Made by a program: the position numbers and the translations under genes. DNA of 64,000 nucleotides. Origin: Acidimicrobiaceae bacterium (GTDB lineage Bacteria > Actinomycetota > Acidimicrobiia > Acidimicrobiales > RAAP-2). Position 1 is the first letter of the stretch. The number at the start of each line of letters is the position of its first letter. The notes beneath the pieces are model-generated. The model made no database searches, had not been told where the DNA came from, and saw only the letters and a list, made by a program, of their open reading frames with translations. The stretch is from contig PKWY01000012.1 in assembly GCA_003132205.1 (NCBI GenBank), forward strand, positions 1 to 64,000. Reading direction: 5' to 3'. Of the stretch, positions 1-8,314 are shown one piece after another.

Positions 1-3
1 TCG

Positions 4-75
4 CTCGGGGGCAAGGACTCGAACCCTGAATAACTGGACCAGAACCAGTTGTGTTGCCAATTACACCACCCCCGA
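4..75 (-). tRNA. tRNA-Gln (anticodon CTG)
   Basis: The minus strand folds into a complete 72-nt cloverleaf. The acceptor stem starts with T1 and pairs with a 3' strand ending in A72, followed by discriminator G; the T1-A72 pair is typical of tRNA-Gln. The anticodon stem ACTGG/CCAGT encloses the 7-nt loop TTCTGGT, giving anticodon CTG, which reads the CAG glutamine codon. The T arm contains GTTCGAG. CCA is not encoded. It lies downstream of gltX and the YdcF-like gene on the same strand. Confidence 0.93.
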
Positions 76-106
76 AGGGCTTGGCAATCTTATATGAGCG
101 GGCGCA

Positions 107-757
107 TCAACCGCCAGACGGCAGCGAGGTGCTGGTCGAGGTGGCCGTCCACGAGCTCAATCGACCGTAGCCAATGATGCGGCCGACGCCCACGTCCATC
201 GTCTCTTTCAGGTAGTAGCGCCAGAGCGAGTGCTTGATCGTCGGCGAGTTCGGCACCGGTGACGGCACCGGTTTCAGGCCCTGGGACGAAGATATCGCCA
301 TGGCCCGGTACTCGTGGAACGGATCGGTGACCGTGATGACGCTGACGATGTGGTGGTCCTTCAACGCGGGCATCACCGACGACACGTTCTGCCACGTGTC
401 GCTCCCCGAGCCCTTCAGTATCCGTGATCCCGCCACCCCGTGCTGCTCGAGGTACGCCGCCGACACCCCGGCCTCGGTGTACACGTCGCCGGGCCGGTTC
501 CCTCCCGTGACCGCGATCCAGGGGGCCCGACCGTCTCGGTAGAGCAGGAGCGCCTGGTTCAGCCGGGCCTGGAGCTCCTGGGAGGGCGTCCCGTTGTCCT
601 CGGTCGTGCCGAAGACGAGAATCGCCTGGGCCTTGGCTGACGAGTGCTCGTGGCCGGTCAGCCAGATCTGGATGAAGGTCACCACGAAGTAGAGCGCCAT
701 GAGGCTCAACACCGCCGAGGCGATGCGCAGGGCCAATTTGATCGGTCCGAAGATCAC
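107..757 (-). CDS. YdcF/SanA-like (DUF218) membrane-anchored protein
   Basis: The protein has 216 residues. One N-terminal membrane helix (about residues 5-33) is followed by a DUF218 domain: the AILVFGT strand, the AVTGGNRPGD loop and later the TVTDPFHEYRA segment, which is the conserved core of the YdcF/ElyC/SanA family. Members are linked to envelope integrity, but the reaction is not settled for most, so no substrate is assigned. The GTG start overlaps the gltX stop (GTGA), so the gene is probably translated from the gltX message. The C-terminus is rich in Ser and Thr. Confidence 0.75.
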   Translation of the reverse strand: MIFGPIKLALRIASAVLSLMALYFVVTFIQIWLTGHEHSSAKAQAILVFGTTEDNGTPSQELQARLNQALLLYRDGRAPWIAVTGGNRPGDVYTEAGVSAAYLEQHGVAGSRILKGSGSDTWQNVSSVMPALKDHHIVSVITVTDPFHEYRAMAISSSQGLKPVPSPVPNSPTIKHSLWRYYLKETMDVGVGRIIGYGRLSSWTATSTSTSLPSGG

Positions 758-2205
758 TTCGAACTTCGCGCCAGTGCTTCTCGCAGGCGTTGAAGGGTGC
801 GATCGCGCCCGAGCAGTTCGAGTGACTCGAACAGCGGAGGTCCGACCAGCGTGCCCGTCACGGCGCAGCGGATGGGCGCCTGGGCCTTTCGAAGCACGAG
901 GCCCAGGGCCTCGCCGACCTCAATGGTCGCTTCGTGCAGCGCGGCGGCGTTCCACTCGACCTCTTCGAATCGCTCCACCGCGACCGCCAGCAGCGTCTGG
1001 CCCAACGGGTCGTTGCCAATGGACTTGGCGAAGGCCGGCTCATCGAACGCCACGGGGTCCACGAAGAAGAAACCGATCATCGGCGCGATCTCGCCGAACG
1101 TCGCGACCCGTTCCTGCACGAGCGGGGCAACCTTCGAGAACAGCTCCCCGTCGAACTGGGACTCGCTCCACCCGGGCTCGCGGTCGCTCGGGCGCCACTC
1201 GCACGACCAGGGGCGCACCCACGGCGCGGACCGTTCAACGAATTCGTCGGGGGTGAGCATCCGGATGTACTCGCCGTTCAGGTGGGTCAGCTTCTTCACG
1301 TCGAAGAAGGCCGGCGAATGCGAAACGTCCTCCAGGCGAAACTGCTCGATCAGCGTGGAGCGCGCGACGATCTCCTCGGCGCCGCGCGGGCTCCATCCGA
1401 GCAGCGCCAGATAGTTGACGAACGCCTCGGGCAGGTAGCCCTGGTCCCGGTACGACTCGGTCGCCACGGGGTCCTTGCGCTTGGACAGCTTCTTGCGCTG
1501 CTCGTTGACGAGAAGGGGAAGATGCGCGTAGACCGGCAACGCCACGGCCCCGCCCGACACGTGATTCAGCGCCTCCCACAGCATCATCTGCTTGGGGGCG
1601 TTCGAGAGGTGCTCCTCGCCGCGGATCACGTGGGTGATGCGGTCGTTGCGGTCGTCGGTGACGTTGGCGAGCGCGTAGAGGGCCGCGCCGGAGGACTTGG
1701 CGACCACGAAGTCGTCGATGGTGGCGTTCGCGAACTCCACGTCGCCGCGAATGACGTCGTGCACGGTCGTCACGCCCTCGCGCGGCGTCTTGAACCGCAG
1801 GGCGGTCGCCGGTCCATGTCCGAGGCCGCGGTCTCGACAGTGACCGTCGTAGCCCGGTGTCTTGTTGTCGCCCTTGCGGGCGGCCAGGTCATCCCCGGTG
1901 CAGTCGCAGTAGTACAGGTAGCCGCCGCCGATCAGGCGGGCGATGCTCTCGGCGTACTGCGCGTAGTTGTCACTTTGGCGAAAAGGGCCCTCGTCGAGGT
2001 CGAGCCCCAGCCAGTTCATCGCCGAGATGATGCCGTCGACCCACTCCTCACGGTTGCGCTCGGTGTCGGTGTCCTCGATGCGCAAGATGAACACGCCGTC
2101 GGCGTGCTGGCGCGCGACGAGCCAGTTGAACAGCGCGGACCTCGCCGAGCCAACGTGGAAATACCCGGTGGGCGACGGGGCAAAGCGGACCCGGGGTCCG
2201 GCCAT
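754..2205 (-). CDS. gltX: Glutamate--tRNA ligase
   Basis: This class I aminoacyl-tRNA synthetase (483 residues, normal length) charges tRNA-Glu. In many actinobacteria the non-discriminating form also misacylates tRNA-Gln for GatCAB. The HIGH-type motif is FHVG at residues 16-19 within APSPTGYFHVGSA, and the KMSKS-type motif is KLSKR at 239-243. A zinc-knuckle pattern (C100, C102, Y119, C123) matches zinc-binding bacterial GluRS. The ATG start at 2205 follows the ferredoxin stop by three bases. It sits beside a tRNA-Gln gene. Its stop overlaps the start of the YdcF-like gene. Confidence 0.96.
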   Translation of the reverse strand: MAGPRVRFAPSPTGYFHVGSARSALFNWLVARQHADGVFILRIEDTDTERNREEWVDGIISAMNWLGLDLDEGPFRQSDNYAQYAESIARLIGGGYLYYCDCTGDDLAARKGDNKTPGYDGHCRDRGLGHGPATALRFKTPREGVTTVHDVIRGDVEFANATIDDFVVAKSSGAALYALANVTDDRNDRITHVIRGEEHLSNAPKQMMLWEALNHVSGGAVALPVYAHLPLLVNEQRKKLSKRKDPVATESYRDQGYLPEAFVNYLALLGWSPRGAEEIVARSTLIEQFRLEDVSHSPAFFDVKKLTHLNGEYIRMLTPDEFVERSAPWVRPWSCEWRPSDREPGWSESQFDGELFSKVAPLVQERVATFGEIAPMIGFFFVDPVAFDEPAFAKSIGNDPLGQTLLAVAVERFEEVEWNAAALHEATIEVGEALGLVLRKAQAPIRCAVTGTLVGPPLFESLELLGRDRTLQRLREALARSSK

Positions 2206-2208
2206 GGA

Positions 2209-2400
2209 TTACTCCTCGATCGAAATGGCGCCGTTGGGGCAACTGGCCACCGCTTCGCGGACCTTGTCCTCCAGCTCGGGGCCGGGGTTCTCGTTGAGGA
2301 TGTAGAGGTAGCCATCGTCGCGGACCTCGAAGACTTCAGGGGCAATCCCCATGCAGACGGCGTTGCTGGTACACAAATCAAAGTTGACCTTGACCTTCAT
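2209..2400 (-). CDS. [3Fe-4S]-type ferredoxin
   Basis: This is a 63-residue single-cluster ferredoxin. The ligand pattern is C10-x5-C16 and C54-P; the position that would hold the fourth cysteine is Asn13 (CTSNAVC). That is the signature of actinobacterial ferredoxins that pass electrons to cytochromes P450 or related oxygenases. The ATG at 2400 is preferred over upstream in-frame codons because GGAG lies just before it. No P450 or ferredoxin reductase is in the window, so the electron partner is unknown. It is three bases from gltX, an arrangement with no obvious functional link. Confidence 0.88.
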   Translation of the reverse strand: MKVKVNFDLCTSNAVCMGIAPEVFEVRDDGYLYILNENPGPELEDKVREAVASCPNGAISIEE

Positions 2401-2444
2401 GACGACTCCTTCAGGGTTTTCATCCATCGTAGTTGGCGCGGGGA

Positions 2445-2456
2445 TTTTCCGGAAAA
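2445..2456. promoter_or_regulatory. 12-bp perfect palindrome between divergent genes
   Basis: TTTTCCGGAAAA is a perfect palindrome roughly midway in the 102-bp gap between the ferredoxin (-) and aldo/keto reductase (+) starts. The position and symmetry fit a dimeric regulator site. No bound protein can be named. Confidence 0.35.
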
Positions 2457-2502
2457 CGGTCGTGGCGCATGCGTATGCTTCGTGGCGACACAAAGGACGG
2501 CT

Positions 2503-3423
2503 ATGGAAAAGCGCTCGCTCGGTTCACTTCAGGTTTCGGTCGTGGGCATTGGCTGCAACAACTTCGGTGCCCGCCTCGACCTCGCCGGCACCCGCAACGT
2601 CGTGCACGCTGCGCTCGAAGCCGGCGTGAACTTCTTCGACACCGCCGACATCTACGGCGCGACCCAGTCGGAGGTTCTCCTCGGTCAGGCCCTCGGCGAG
2701 CGCCGTGGCGACGTCGTGATCGCCACCAAGTTCGGCATGCCCATCGACGACCAGCGCCTCGGCGCCAAGCCCGACTACGTGAAGCGGGCGTGCGAGGACT
2801 CGTTACGGCGGCTCGGGACCGACCACATCGACCTGTACCAACTGCACTACCCCGACGCCACCGTGCCGATCGCCGACACGCTCGGCGCGCTTCATGAACT
2901 GATCACCGACGGGAAGGTTCGAGAGATCGGATGCTCCAATCTCACCGTCGCGCAGCTCAAGGAGGCGAAGGCCGCCGCCGGCGATGCCACGTCCTTCGTC
3001 TCGATCCAAAACCAGTACTCGCTGCTCGCCCGCGAACCCGAGCGCGACGGGGTCTTGGCTGCGTGCGACGAGCTGGGACTCGGCTTCCTGCCCTTCTACC
3101 CCCTGGCGAACGGTCTGCTCACGGGCAAGATTCGCCCCGGCGAACCCCTACCCGAGGGAACCCGGCTCTCCAGCATGCCCGCCGAGCGCAGCGTGCACTG
3201 GCTGAGCGAGGAGTTCCAGAATCGAGTGAGCGCGTTGCTTCGCTACGCTGAGGAGATCGAGATCCCGATCCTGAGCCTGGCCTTCTCGTGGCTCTTGAGT
3301 CACCATCAGGTCAGTTCCGTCATCGCGGGCGCCTCGAGCGCCGACCAGGTACGCGCCAACGCCGCCGCCGTTCGCCAGTTGAGCCCCGAGCACATCGAGC
3401 GGCTCAACGAGTTGACGGCGTGA
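2503..3423 (+). CDS. Aldo/keto reductase
   Basis: This 306-residue NADPH-dependent (alpha/beta)8 barrel has the complete catalytic tetrad D46, Y51, K76 and H115 (FFDTADIYG, ATKFG, LYQLHYPD). The late GCSN and SIQNQYSLL segments are typical of the YajO/Tas-like branch acting on carbonyl compounds. The physiological substrate cannot be read from sequence. The start is ATG 2503 with an AAGGA ribosome site. The reading frame stays open far upstream across the gltX antisense strand, but family alignment begins at MEKRSLGSL. It is transcribed divergently from the ferredoxin and followed after 48 bp by the dienelactone hydrolase. Confidence 0.92.
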   Translation: MEKRSLGSLQVSVVGIGCNNFGARLDLAGTRNVVHAALEAGVNFFDTADIYGATQSEVLLGQALGERRGDVVIATKFGMPIDDQRLGAKPDYVKRACEDSLRRLGTDHIDLYQLHYPDATVPIADTLGALHELITDGKVREIGCSNLTVAQLKEAKAAAGDATSFVSIQNQYSLLAREPERDGVLAACDELGLGFLPFYPLANGLLTGKIRPGEPLPEGTRLSSMPAERSVHWLSEEFQNRVSALLRYAEEIEIPILSLAFSWLLSHHQVSSVIAGASSADQVRANAAAVRQLSPEHIERLNELTA

Positions 3424-3471
3424 CGCGGCGACATTCGTGCTGAGGCGTTCAATGGAGACGAAGGAGAACAT

Positions 3472-4278
3472 GTGGCGATAGAGATCGATCCCCGCGCCCT
3501 CGATGGATTCGAAAAAGGCACGTTCAGCGCCTCGGGCCAGGCCCACGACGTCTATCGAATCGGCTCGGGCCCCGCGGTCATCGTCATCCACGAGATTCCC
3601 GGCATCACGCCGCTGGTCGCGGCGTTCGCCCGCAAGGTCGCCGAGCGGGCAATGACCGCCGTCGTGCCGAGCCTCTTCGGCACGCCCGCTCGCCCGATAT
3701 CGGTTTCGTACGCGGTCGCCGAGATCGCGCGCGCCTGCGTGAGCAAGGAGTTCACCACGTTCGCCGTGGGAAAGACGAGTCCGATCACCCGCTTTCTGCG
3801 CGAGCTGGCGGCGCACGAACTCGCGACGTGCGCCGGCCCCGGTGTGGGCGCCGTCGGGATGTGCCTGACCGGAGGGTTCGCCCTGGCCATGAGCGTCGAT
3901 CCGATCATGATCGCGCCCGTCCTGAGCCAGCCCTCGCTGCCGCTCGGCTTCAACGCAGCGCACCGGCGCGCGCTCGGAATCTCCGACGAAGACCTGCGTG
4001 TCGTGAAGGACCGCGTGTCCCAGGGCCTCTGCGTGATGGGGCTTCGTTTCACCGGTGACACGTCGGCCCCCGCCGAGCGGTTCGCCCGCCTGCGCGAAGA
4101 GCTCGGCGACAACTTCATCGGCGTCGAGATCGACTCGTCGCAGAACAACCCGTGGGGCTACCGCAAGGGCGCCCACTCGGTGCTCACCGAGGACTACTCG
4201 GATGCTCCGGGCTCTCCGACCCGTCAAGCCCTCGGCGACGTGCTCTCGTTCCTCGCGTCGAGGCTCGTCGTCGACTGA
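3472..4278 (+). CDS. Dienelactone hydrolase family protein
   Basis: This is a 268-residue alpha/beta hydrolase. The nucleophile is a cysteine in GMCLTGG (C131) rather than serine, as in carboxymethylenebutenolidase. E41 in HEIPG corresponds to the glutamate that activates the cysteine. A late GAHSVL segment probably carries the catalytic histidine. The GTG start is preceded by GAAGGAG. True dienelactone hydrolases act in chlorocatechol breakdown, but no such pathway is here, so the natural ester or lactone is unknown. It follows the aldo/keto reductase on the same strand and could be cotranscribed. It converges on pntB with a 38-bp gap. Confidence 0.85.
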   Translation: MAIEIDPRALDGFEKGTFSASGQAHDVYRIGSGPAVIVIHEIPGITPLVAAFARKVAERAMTAVVPSLFGTPARPISVSYAVAEIARACVSKEFTTFAVGKTSPITRFLRELAAHELATCAGPGVGAVGMCLTGGFALAMSVDPIMIAPVLSQPSLPLGFNAAHRRALGISDEDLRVVKDRVSQGLCVMGLRFTGDTSAPAERFARLREELGDNFIGVEIDSSQNNPWGYRKGAHSVLTEDYSDAPGSPTRQALGDVLSFLASRLVVD

Positions 4279-4316
4279 ACCGATCAGCGACCGGCGTGGG
4301 GCGGCGCCGTGGCTCC

Positions 4317-5714
4317 TCAGGCGCCCTTCACCGTCGCGAGGATCTTGGTCAGCGTGTCCTTCGCGTCGCCAAAGATCAGCATCGTCTTGGGGTTGTAGAG
4401 CAACTCGTTCTCAATGCCGGCGAATCCGGGGCGCATCGAACGCTTCAGGAAGAGCACGTTCTCCGCGAGGTCCGCGCGGATGATCGGCATGCCGTAGATC
4501 GGTGAGTCCTTGTCGTCCTTCGCCGCCGGGTTGACGGTGTCGTTGGCGCCGACGACGAGCGCCACGTCGGCGGTCTGCAGCTCGGAGTTGGCCTCGTCCA
4601 GCTCCAGCAACTGCTCGTAGGGGACGTTGGCCTCGGCGAGCAGCACGTTCATGTGTCCGGGCATTCGCCCGGCGACGGGGTGGATGGCGAAGAAGACTTC
4701 GATGCCCTTCGCCTCGAGCGCCTCGGCGAGTTCGCGCACGACGTGCTGCGCCTGGGCGACGGCGAGGCCGTAACCCGGGATGATGACGACGCGGCTCGCG
4801 TAGCTCATGAGCACGCCGGCGTCTTCCGGGGAGCCGGACCGCACGGTGCGGCCGTCTTCGCGGTTGCCGTCGCCGGTCGCGGTGATGTTGGATCCGAACG
4901 CCGAGAAGAGCACGTTCGAAAGGCTGCGACCCATGGCCTTGCTCATCATGCGGGTGAGCAAGATACCCGAGGCGCCGACCAGGGTGCCGGCCACGATCAG
5001 CAGGTTCGAGCCGAGCGTGAAGCCCGAGGCCGCGACCGCGAGACCGGTGAACGCGTTGAGCAGCGAGATCAGCACCGGAACATCGGCGCCGCCGATGGGC
5101 AGCACGAAGGCGATGCCCAGGACGAAGGCCAGCGCGAGCAGGATCCACAGGAGCGCGGTCGAGTTCGTCACCAGGATGGTGATGATCAGGGCCAGCGCGA
5201 TGAGTCCGAGAACCGCGTTGAAGAACTGCTGACCCGGGTAGGTCACGGGTCGACCGGTCATCAGCTCCTGCAGTTTCGCGAAGGCAATGGCCGAACCGGC
5301 GAACGAGACGGTTCCGATGAGCACGCCGAGCAAGACCTCGAGCGTCACGTAGGTCGCGGGGTGCGTGGCCTTGATGTGCACGAACTCCGTGATGGACACG
5401 AGCGACGCCGCGCCACCACCCACGCCGTTGAAGATCGCCACGAGCTGGGGCATGGCGGTCATCTTCACGAAGCGCGCCGTCGGCACGGCGATGATCACGC
5501 CGATGAACATGGCAAGCAGAATCAGCCACACGTGGTGAAGCGCGTGCCCATCGACGTACTTGAAGAACGTGGCGACAGTCGCCACGAGCATGCCAAAGGC
5601 GGCGATGCCGTTGCCCTTACGAGCGTGCTTCGGGCTCCCGAGGCCCTTCAGGGCGAGGATGAAGGTCGTCGCCGAAAACAGGTAGAGGAGATCAATCAGT
5701 GTTTCGCGGCTCAT
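4317..5714 (-). CDS. pntB: NAD(P) transhydrogenase subunit beta
   Basis: This is the 465-residue beta subunit of the proton-translocating transhydrogenase. About nine membrane helices fill the first 280 residues. The C-terminal NADP(H)-binding domain III follows, with GYGLAVAQAQ and VGANDTVNPAA, both hallmarks of PntB. The complex uses proton motive force to drive hydride transfer from NADH to NADP+. The ATG start overlaps the pntAB stop by four bases (ATGA). It is the last gene of pntAA-pntAB-pntB. Confidence 0.96.
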   Translation of the reverse strand: MSRETLIDLLYLFSATTFILALKGLGSPKHARKGNGIAAFGMLVATVATFFKYVDGHALHHVWLILLAMFIGVIIAVPTARFVKMTAMPQLVAIFNGVGGGAASLVSITEFVHIKATHPATYVTLEVLLGVLIGTVSFAGSAIAFAKLQELMTGRPVTYPGQQFFNAVLGLIALALIITILVTNSTALLWILLALAFVLGIAFVLPIGGADVPVLISLLNAFTGLAVAASGFTLGSNLLIVAGTLVGASGILLTRMMSKAMGRSLSNVLFSAFGSNITATGDGNREDGRTVRSGSPEDAGVLMSYASRVVIIPGYGLAVAQAQHVVRELAEALEAKGIEVFFAIHPVAGRMPGHMNVLLAEANVPYEQLLELDEANSELQTADVALVVGANDTVNPAAKDDKDSPIYGMPIIRADLAENVLFLKRSMRPGFAGIENELLYNPKTMLIFGDAKDTLTKILATVKGA

Positions 5715-6031
5715 TGAGCTACCTCGTCAGTCTTCTTCACGGCCGCCTTGGGCTTGGCCCTAAACATCTCCAACATGCGGTCGGTGACCACGAAGCCGCC
5801 CACCACGTTCAAGGTGCCGAGCAGCACGGCGAGGAAGCCCAGCACCTCTTCGAGATTCGTATTGGCTGACCCCAAGATCAGCATCGAGCCGACCAGGATG
5901 ACGCCGTGAATCGCGTTCGACCCGCTCATCAGCGGGGTGTGCAGGATGCTCGGCACCTTCGCGATGATTTCAATGCCCACGAAGATGGTGAGCATCAAGA
6001 CGGTGGCGTACTGCAATAGAACATTGCCCAT
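5711..6031 (-). CDS. pntAB: NAD(P) transhydrogenase subunit alpha part 2
   Basis: This 106-residue membrane protein has about three helices and the GSNAIHGVILVGSMLILG segment, characteristic of the membrane part of the alpha subunit. In this lineage PntA is split into a soluble NAD-binding protein and this small membrane protein, as in Rhodospirillum and most actinobacteria. The start overlaps the pntAA stop by one base (TGATG) and the stop overlaps the pntB start by four. Confidence 0.94.
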   Translation of the reverse strand: MGNVLLQYATVLMLTIFVGIEIIAKVPSILHTPLMSGSNAIHGVILVGSMLILGSANTNLEEVLGFLAVLLGTLNVVGGFVVTDRMLEMFRAKPKAAVKKTDEVAQ

Positions 6032-7179
6032 CAGGCGTTCTCCTTCACTTCAGGGGTGATCGCAACGTGGGCCACGCCCAGCGCTTCGGCCGTGGGGCCG
6101 TGATTGACGTCGCCATTCCTGGCTACGGTCGAGCCAATAACTACTTCGTCATTCCAGTCGGGGTTCAGTTGGCCCTTGGTCCCGAAGAGCGCGAACAACT
6201 TCAAGACGTTGTTGGCGTACATGAAGCTCGCGTGGGCGCCCATCTCCGCCGGCGGATTCGAGAGGCCCACCACGCGCACACCGTGGTGCTCGACGACCTC
6301 GCCGGGCTTCGTGAGCTCGCAGTTGCCGCCGCCGTCGGCGGCCATGTCGATGACCAGCGAGCCGTCGCCCATCGCCTCGACCATGGCGGCCGTCATGAGG
6401 ATCGGCGCCTTGCGACCGGGGACCGCCGCGGTGGTGATCACGATGTCGGCGTTCGCGACTTCGCTCAGGAGGGCAGCCTGCTGTTGGGCGCGCTCCTCGT
6501 CGGTGAGTTCGCGCGCGTAGCCACCCGCGGCGTCCGCGGTGACGCCGAGCTTCACGAACACGGCGCCGGCGGACTCGGCCTCTTCCTTCGCCGCCGAGCG
6601 CACGTCGTAGGCGCGAACCTTCGCGCCGAGGCGCTTGGCGGTGGCGATGGCCTGAAGACCCGCCACCCCGACGCCCATGACCAGCACCTTCGCGGGGCGA
6701 ATTGTGCCCGCCGCGGTCGTGAGCAGCGGGAAGAACCGGTCGAAATACGAGGCACCGGCGAGCGCCGCGCGGTAGCCCGACACGGTCGCTTGCGATGAAA
6801 GGGCGTCCATGTACTGCGCGCGCGAGATTCGCGGCACCAGGTCAAAGGAGACGATGGTTATCCGTCGCTCGTTGAGGATCTTCACGGTGTCCAGGGCTAA
6901 GAGCGGCGACAAGAACGAAAGATGCAACGAGCCCTCGGGCAGTTGCGCCGCCTCTTCAGCGTTGGGTGGATTAACCCGCAGGTTCACCTCACCCGATGGG
7001 GCATCAGCGATGGTGGCACCGACTGCCACGTAGGCCTCGTCGGTGAAGTGAGCGCGCTGACCAGCGCCACGCTGCACCACCACATCCCAGCCGTCGCTCA
7101 CGAGGGTCTTCACCGCGTCGGGCGTAAGCGCGACACGTGTCTCCCCTGTTCGCGACTCTTTATAGAGCGCAATTTTCAT
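6031..7179 (-). CDS. pntAA: NAD(P) transhydrogenase subunit alpha part 1
   Basis: This is the soluble NAD(H)-binding subunit (382 residues), related to alanine dehydrogenase. It has the N-terminal MKIALYKES strand, RGAGQRAHFTDEAY, and the Rossmann segment VLVMGVGVAGLQAIATAKRLGA. It delivers hydride to the membrane part of the complex. ATG 7179 is chosen because family members begin at this MKIA. A TTG 17 codons upstream is also open. The ribosome site is poor (AAGGG almost abutting the ATG), so leaderless translation is possible. Confidence 0.95.
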   Translation of the reverse strand: MKIALYKESRTGETRVALTPDAVKTLVSDGWDVVVQRGAGQRAHFTDEAYVAVGATIADAPSGEVNLRVNPPNAEEAAQLPEGSLHLSFLSPLLALDTVKILNERRITIVSFDLVPRISRAQYMDALSSQATVSGYRAALAGASYFDRFFPLLTTAAGTIRPAKVLVMGVGVAGLQAIATAKRLGAKVRAYDVRSAAKEEAESAGAVFVKLGVTADAAGGYARELTDEERAQQQAALLSEVANADIVITTAAVPGRKAPILMTAAMVEAMGDGSLVIDMAADGGGNCELTKPGEVVEHHGVRVVGLSNPPAEMGAHASFMYANNVLKLFALFGTKGQLNPDWNDEVVIGSTVARNGDVNHGPTAEALGVAHVAITPEVKENA

Positions 7180-7372
7180 ACCCTTGTTTCTAGCAGCCCA
7201 GAATAGGTGATTTTCAACGCTTTGGCTCAATCGGTAGTTACGAAAGTCACAACTTCGTTCGATGTTTCACGAGCCGCTTCGACTGCGGCCAATGTCCGAC
7301 ACCCTCGTGGAACTTGACGGTACTGCACAAAGTGCCCACGACGATGGGGCATTCAACGACTAGAAATGCGGC

Positions 7373-7843
7373 GTGAAACTATTTCGGATGAATGTGGCGT
7401 CGCCCGTTGGAACCTGGGGCGTCGAGGGAGACGAGCAGGGCGTGACCCGCATCTACCTGCCCCACGAGAAGGGGCCGGCGTCGCGGGGCACGGCTCCGAG
7501 GTGCGTCGCGGACGGTGCCTCGCAGCTCGAGGAGTTCTTCCACGCCAGGCGCAAGAACTTCCGCGTCAAGCTTCACGACGTCGACGCGACTCCGTTCCAG
7601 GAGGACGTCTGGGGGGCGTTGCGCGCTATTCCCTACGGCGAGGTTCGCACCTACGCCGACGTCGCGGGCGCGGTGGGGCGCCCGCGGGCGGCGCGGGCGG
7701 TCGGTAACGCCAACCACGCCAACCCCTGGCCGGTCATCGTTCCGTGTCATCGCGTGGTCGCCGGCAATGGACTCGGCGGCTACGGCGGAGGCGAAAGGGT
7801 GAAGCGCTACCTTCTCGGCCTCGAGGGCGTCACGTACGACTAG
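7373..7843 (+). CDS. ogt: Methylated-DNA--protein-cysteine methyltransferase
   Basis: This is a 156-residue suicide repair protein that takes the alkyl group from O6-alkylguanine onto its own cysteine. The active-site motif is VPCHRVV with C125, and the helix-turn-helix segment around YADVAGAVGRPRAARAVGNA inserts into DNA. The C-terminal GLGGYGGG loop matches the family. Length is normal. The GTG at 7373 gives the full N-terminal domain; no Shine-Dalgarno sequence is visible, and ATG 7388 is an alternative. The stop overlaps the convergent membrane protein gene by four bases. Confidence 0.94.
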   Translation: MKLFRMNVASPVGTWGVEGDEQGVTRIYLPHEKGPASRGTAPRCVADGASQLEEFFHARRKNFRVKLHDVDATPFQEDVWGALRAIPYGEVRTYADVAGAVGRPRAARAVGNANHANPWPVIVPCHRVVAGNGLGGYGGGERVKRYLLGLEGVTYD

Positions 7844-8310
7844 GAATCGCTCGAGAACCGATCGGACCTGGGCGACCAGGTGATCCTCCACACCCTTTCG
7901 CCCGCAAAGATCTCGCTCGTCAGCACTCCGATGGTGTGCCAAGCAACCCAGAAGAGCACCGCGGCGCTCGGTATCTCGAGGATGAGGGCCATCAGCAGGC
8001 TTTGGGCCACGTCGCCGCGTCGAGCCGTCGTCACGTCGAACCAGGCGTCGATGATCAGCAGCGTTCCCGCGGAGCTGGCGAAGATGATGAGCAGCGCGCG
8101 CCGCTGCCACGCCGCCCACGCCGCCAGTACGAGCATGACCACCTGAGCGGCGTCGAGAACCACCCACGCCAGGTCCCAGTGGTTGGCGACGTAGTGGCGC
8201 GGCAACCTCCAGCCGATGTAGATGGTCCAGACCGTTTCGAGCAGCGCGGCCGCCGTGAGGAGCGTTAACAGCGACGATCGCGGCAGATTCAGATTCCGCG
8301 ACCTGGACAT
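7840..8310 (-). CDS. Uncharacterised four- to five-helix membrane protein
   Basis: The 156-residue hydrophobic protein has helices at about residues 13-33, 46-66, 71-88, 104-125 and possibly one more. Aromatic residues (WTIYIGW, HWDLAWVV) sit at helix ends. Codon use matches the neighbours and the ORF ends exactly against ogt, which supports it being real. No family was recognised and no catalytic motif is visible. It lies four bases downstream of the SCO6745-like gene, so the two are probably cotranscribed. Confidence 0.65.
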   Translation of the reverse strand: MSRSRNLNLPRSSLLTLLTAAALLETVWTIYIGWRLPRHYVANHWDLAWVVLDAAQVVMLVLAAWAAWQRRALLIIFASSAGTLLIIDAWFDVTTARRGDVAQSLLMALILEIPSAAVLFWVAWHTIGVLTSEIFAGERVWRITWSPRSDRFSSDS

Positions 8311-8314
8311 CGCC

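Noticed and set aside
934-2502. Long open plus-strand frame opposite gltX, in frame with the aldo/keto reductase
   Set aside because: It is the antisense shadow of a conserved gene in GC-rich DNA, with Val/Arg/Gly-rich low-information translation. Similarity begins only at ATG 2503.
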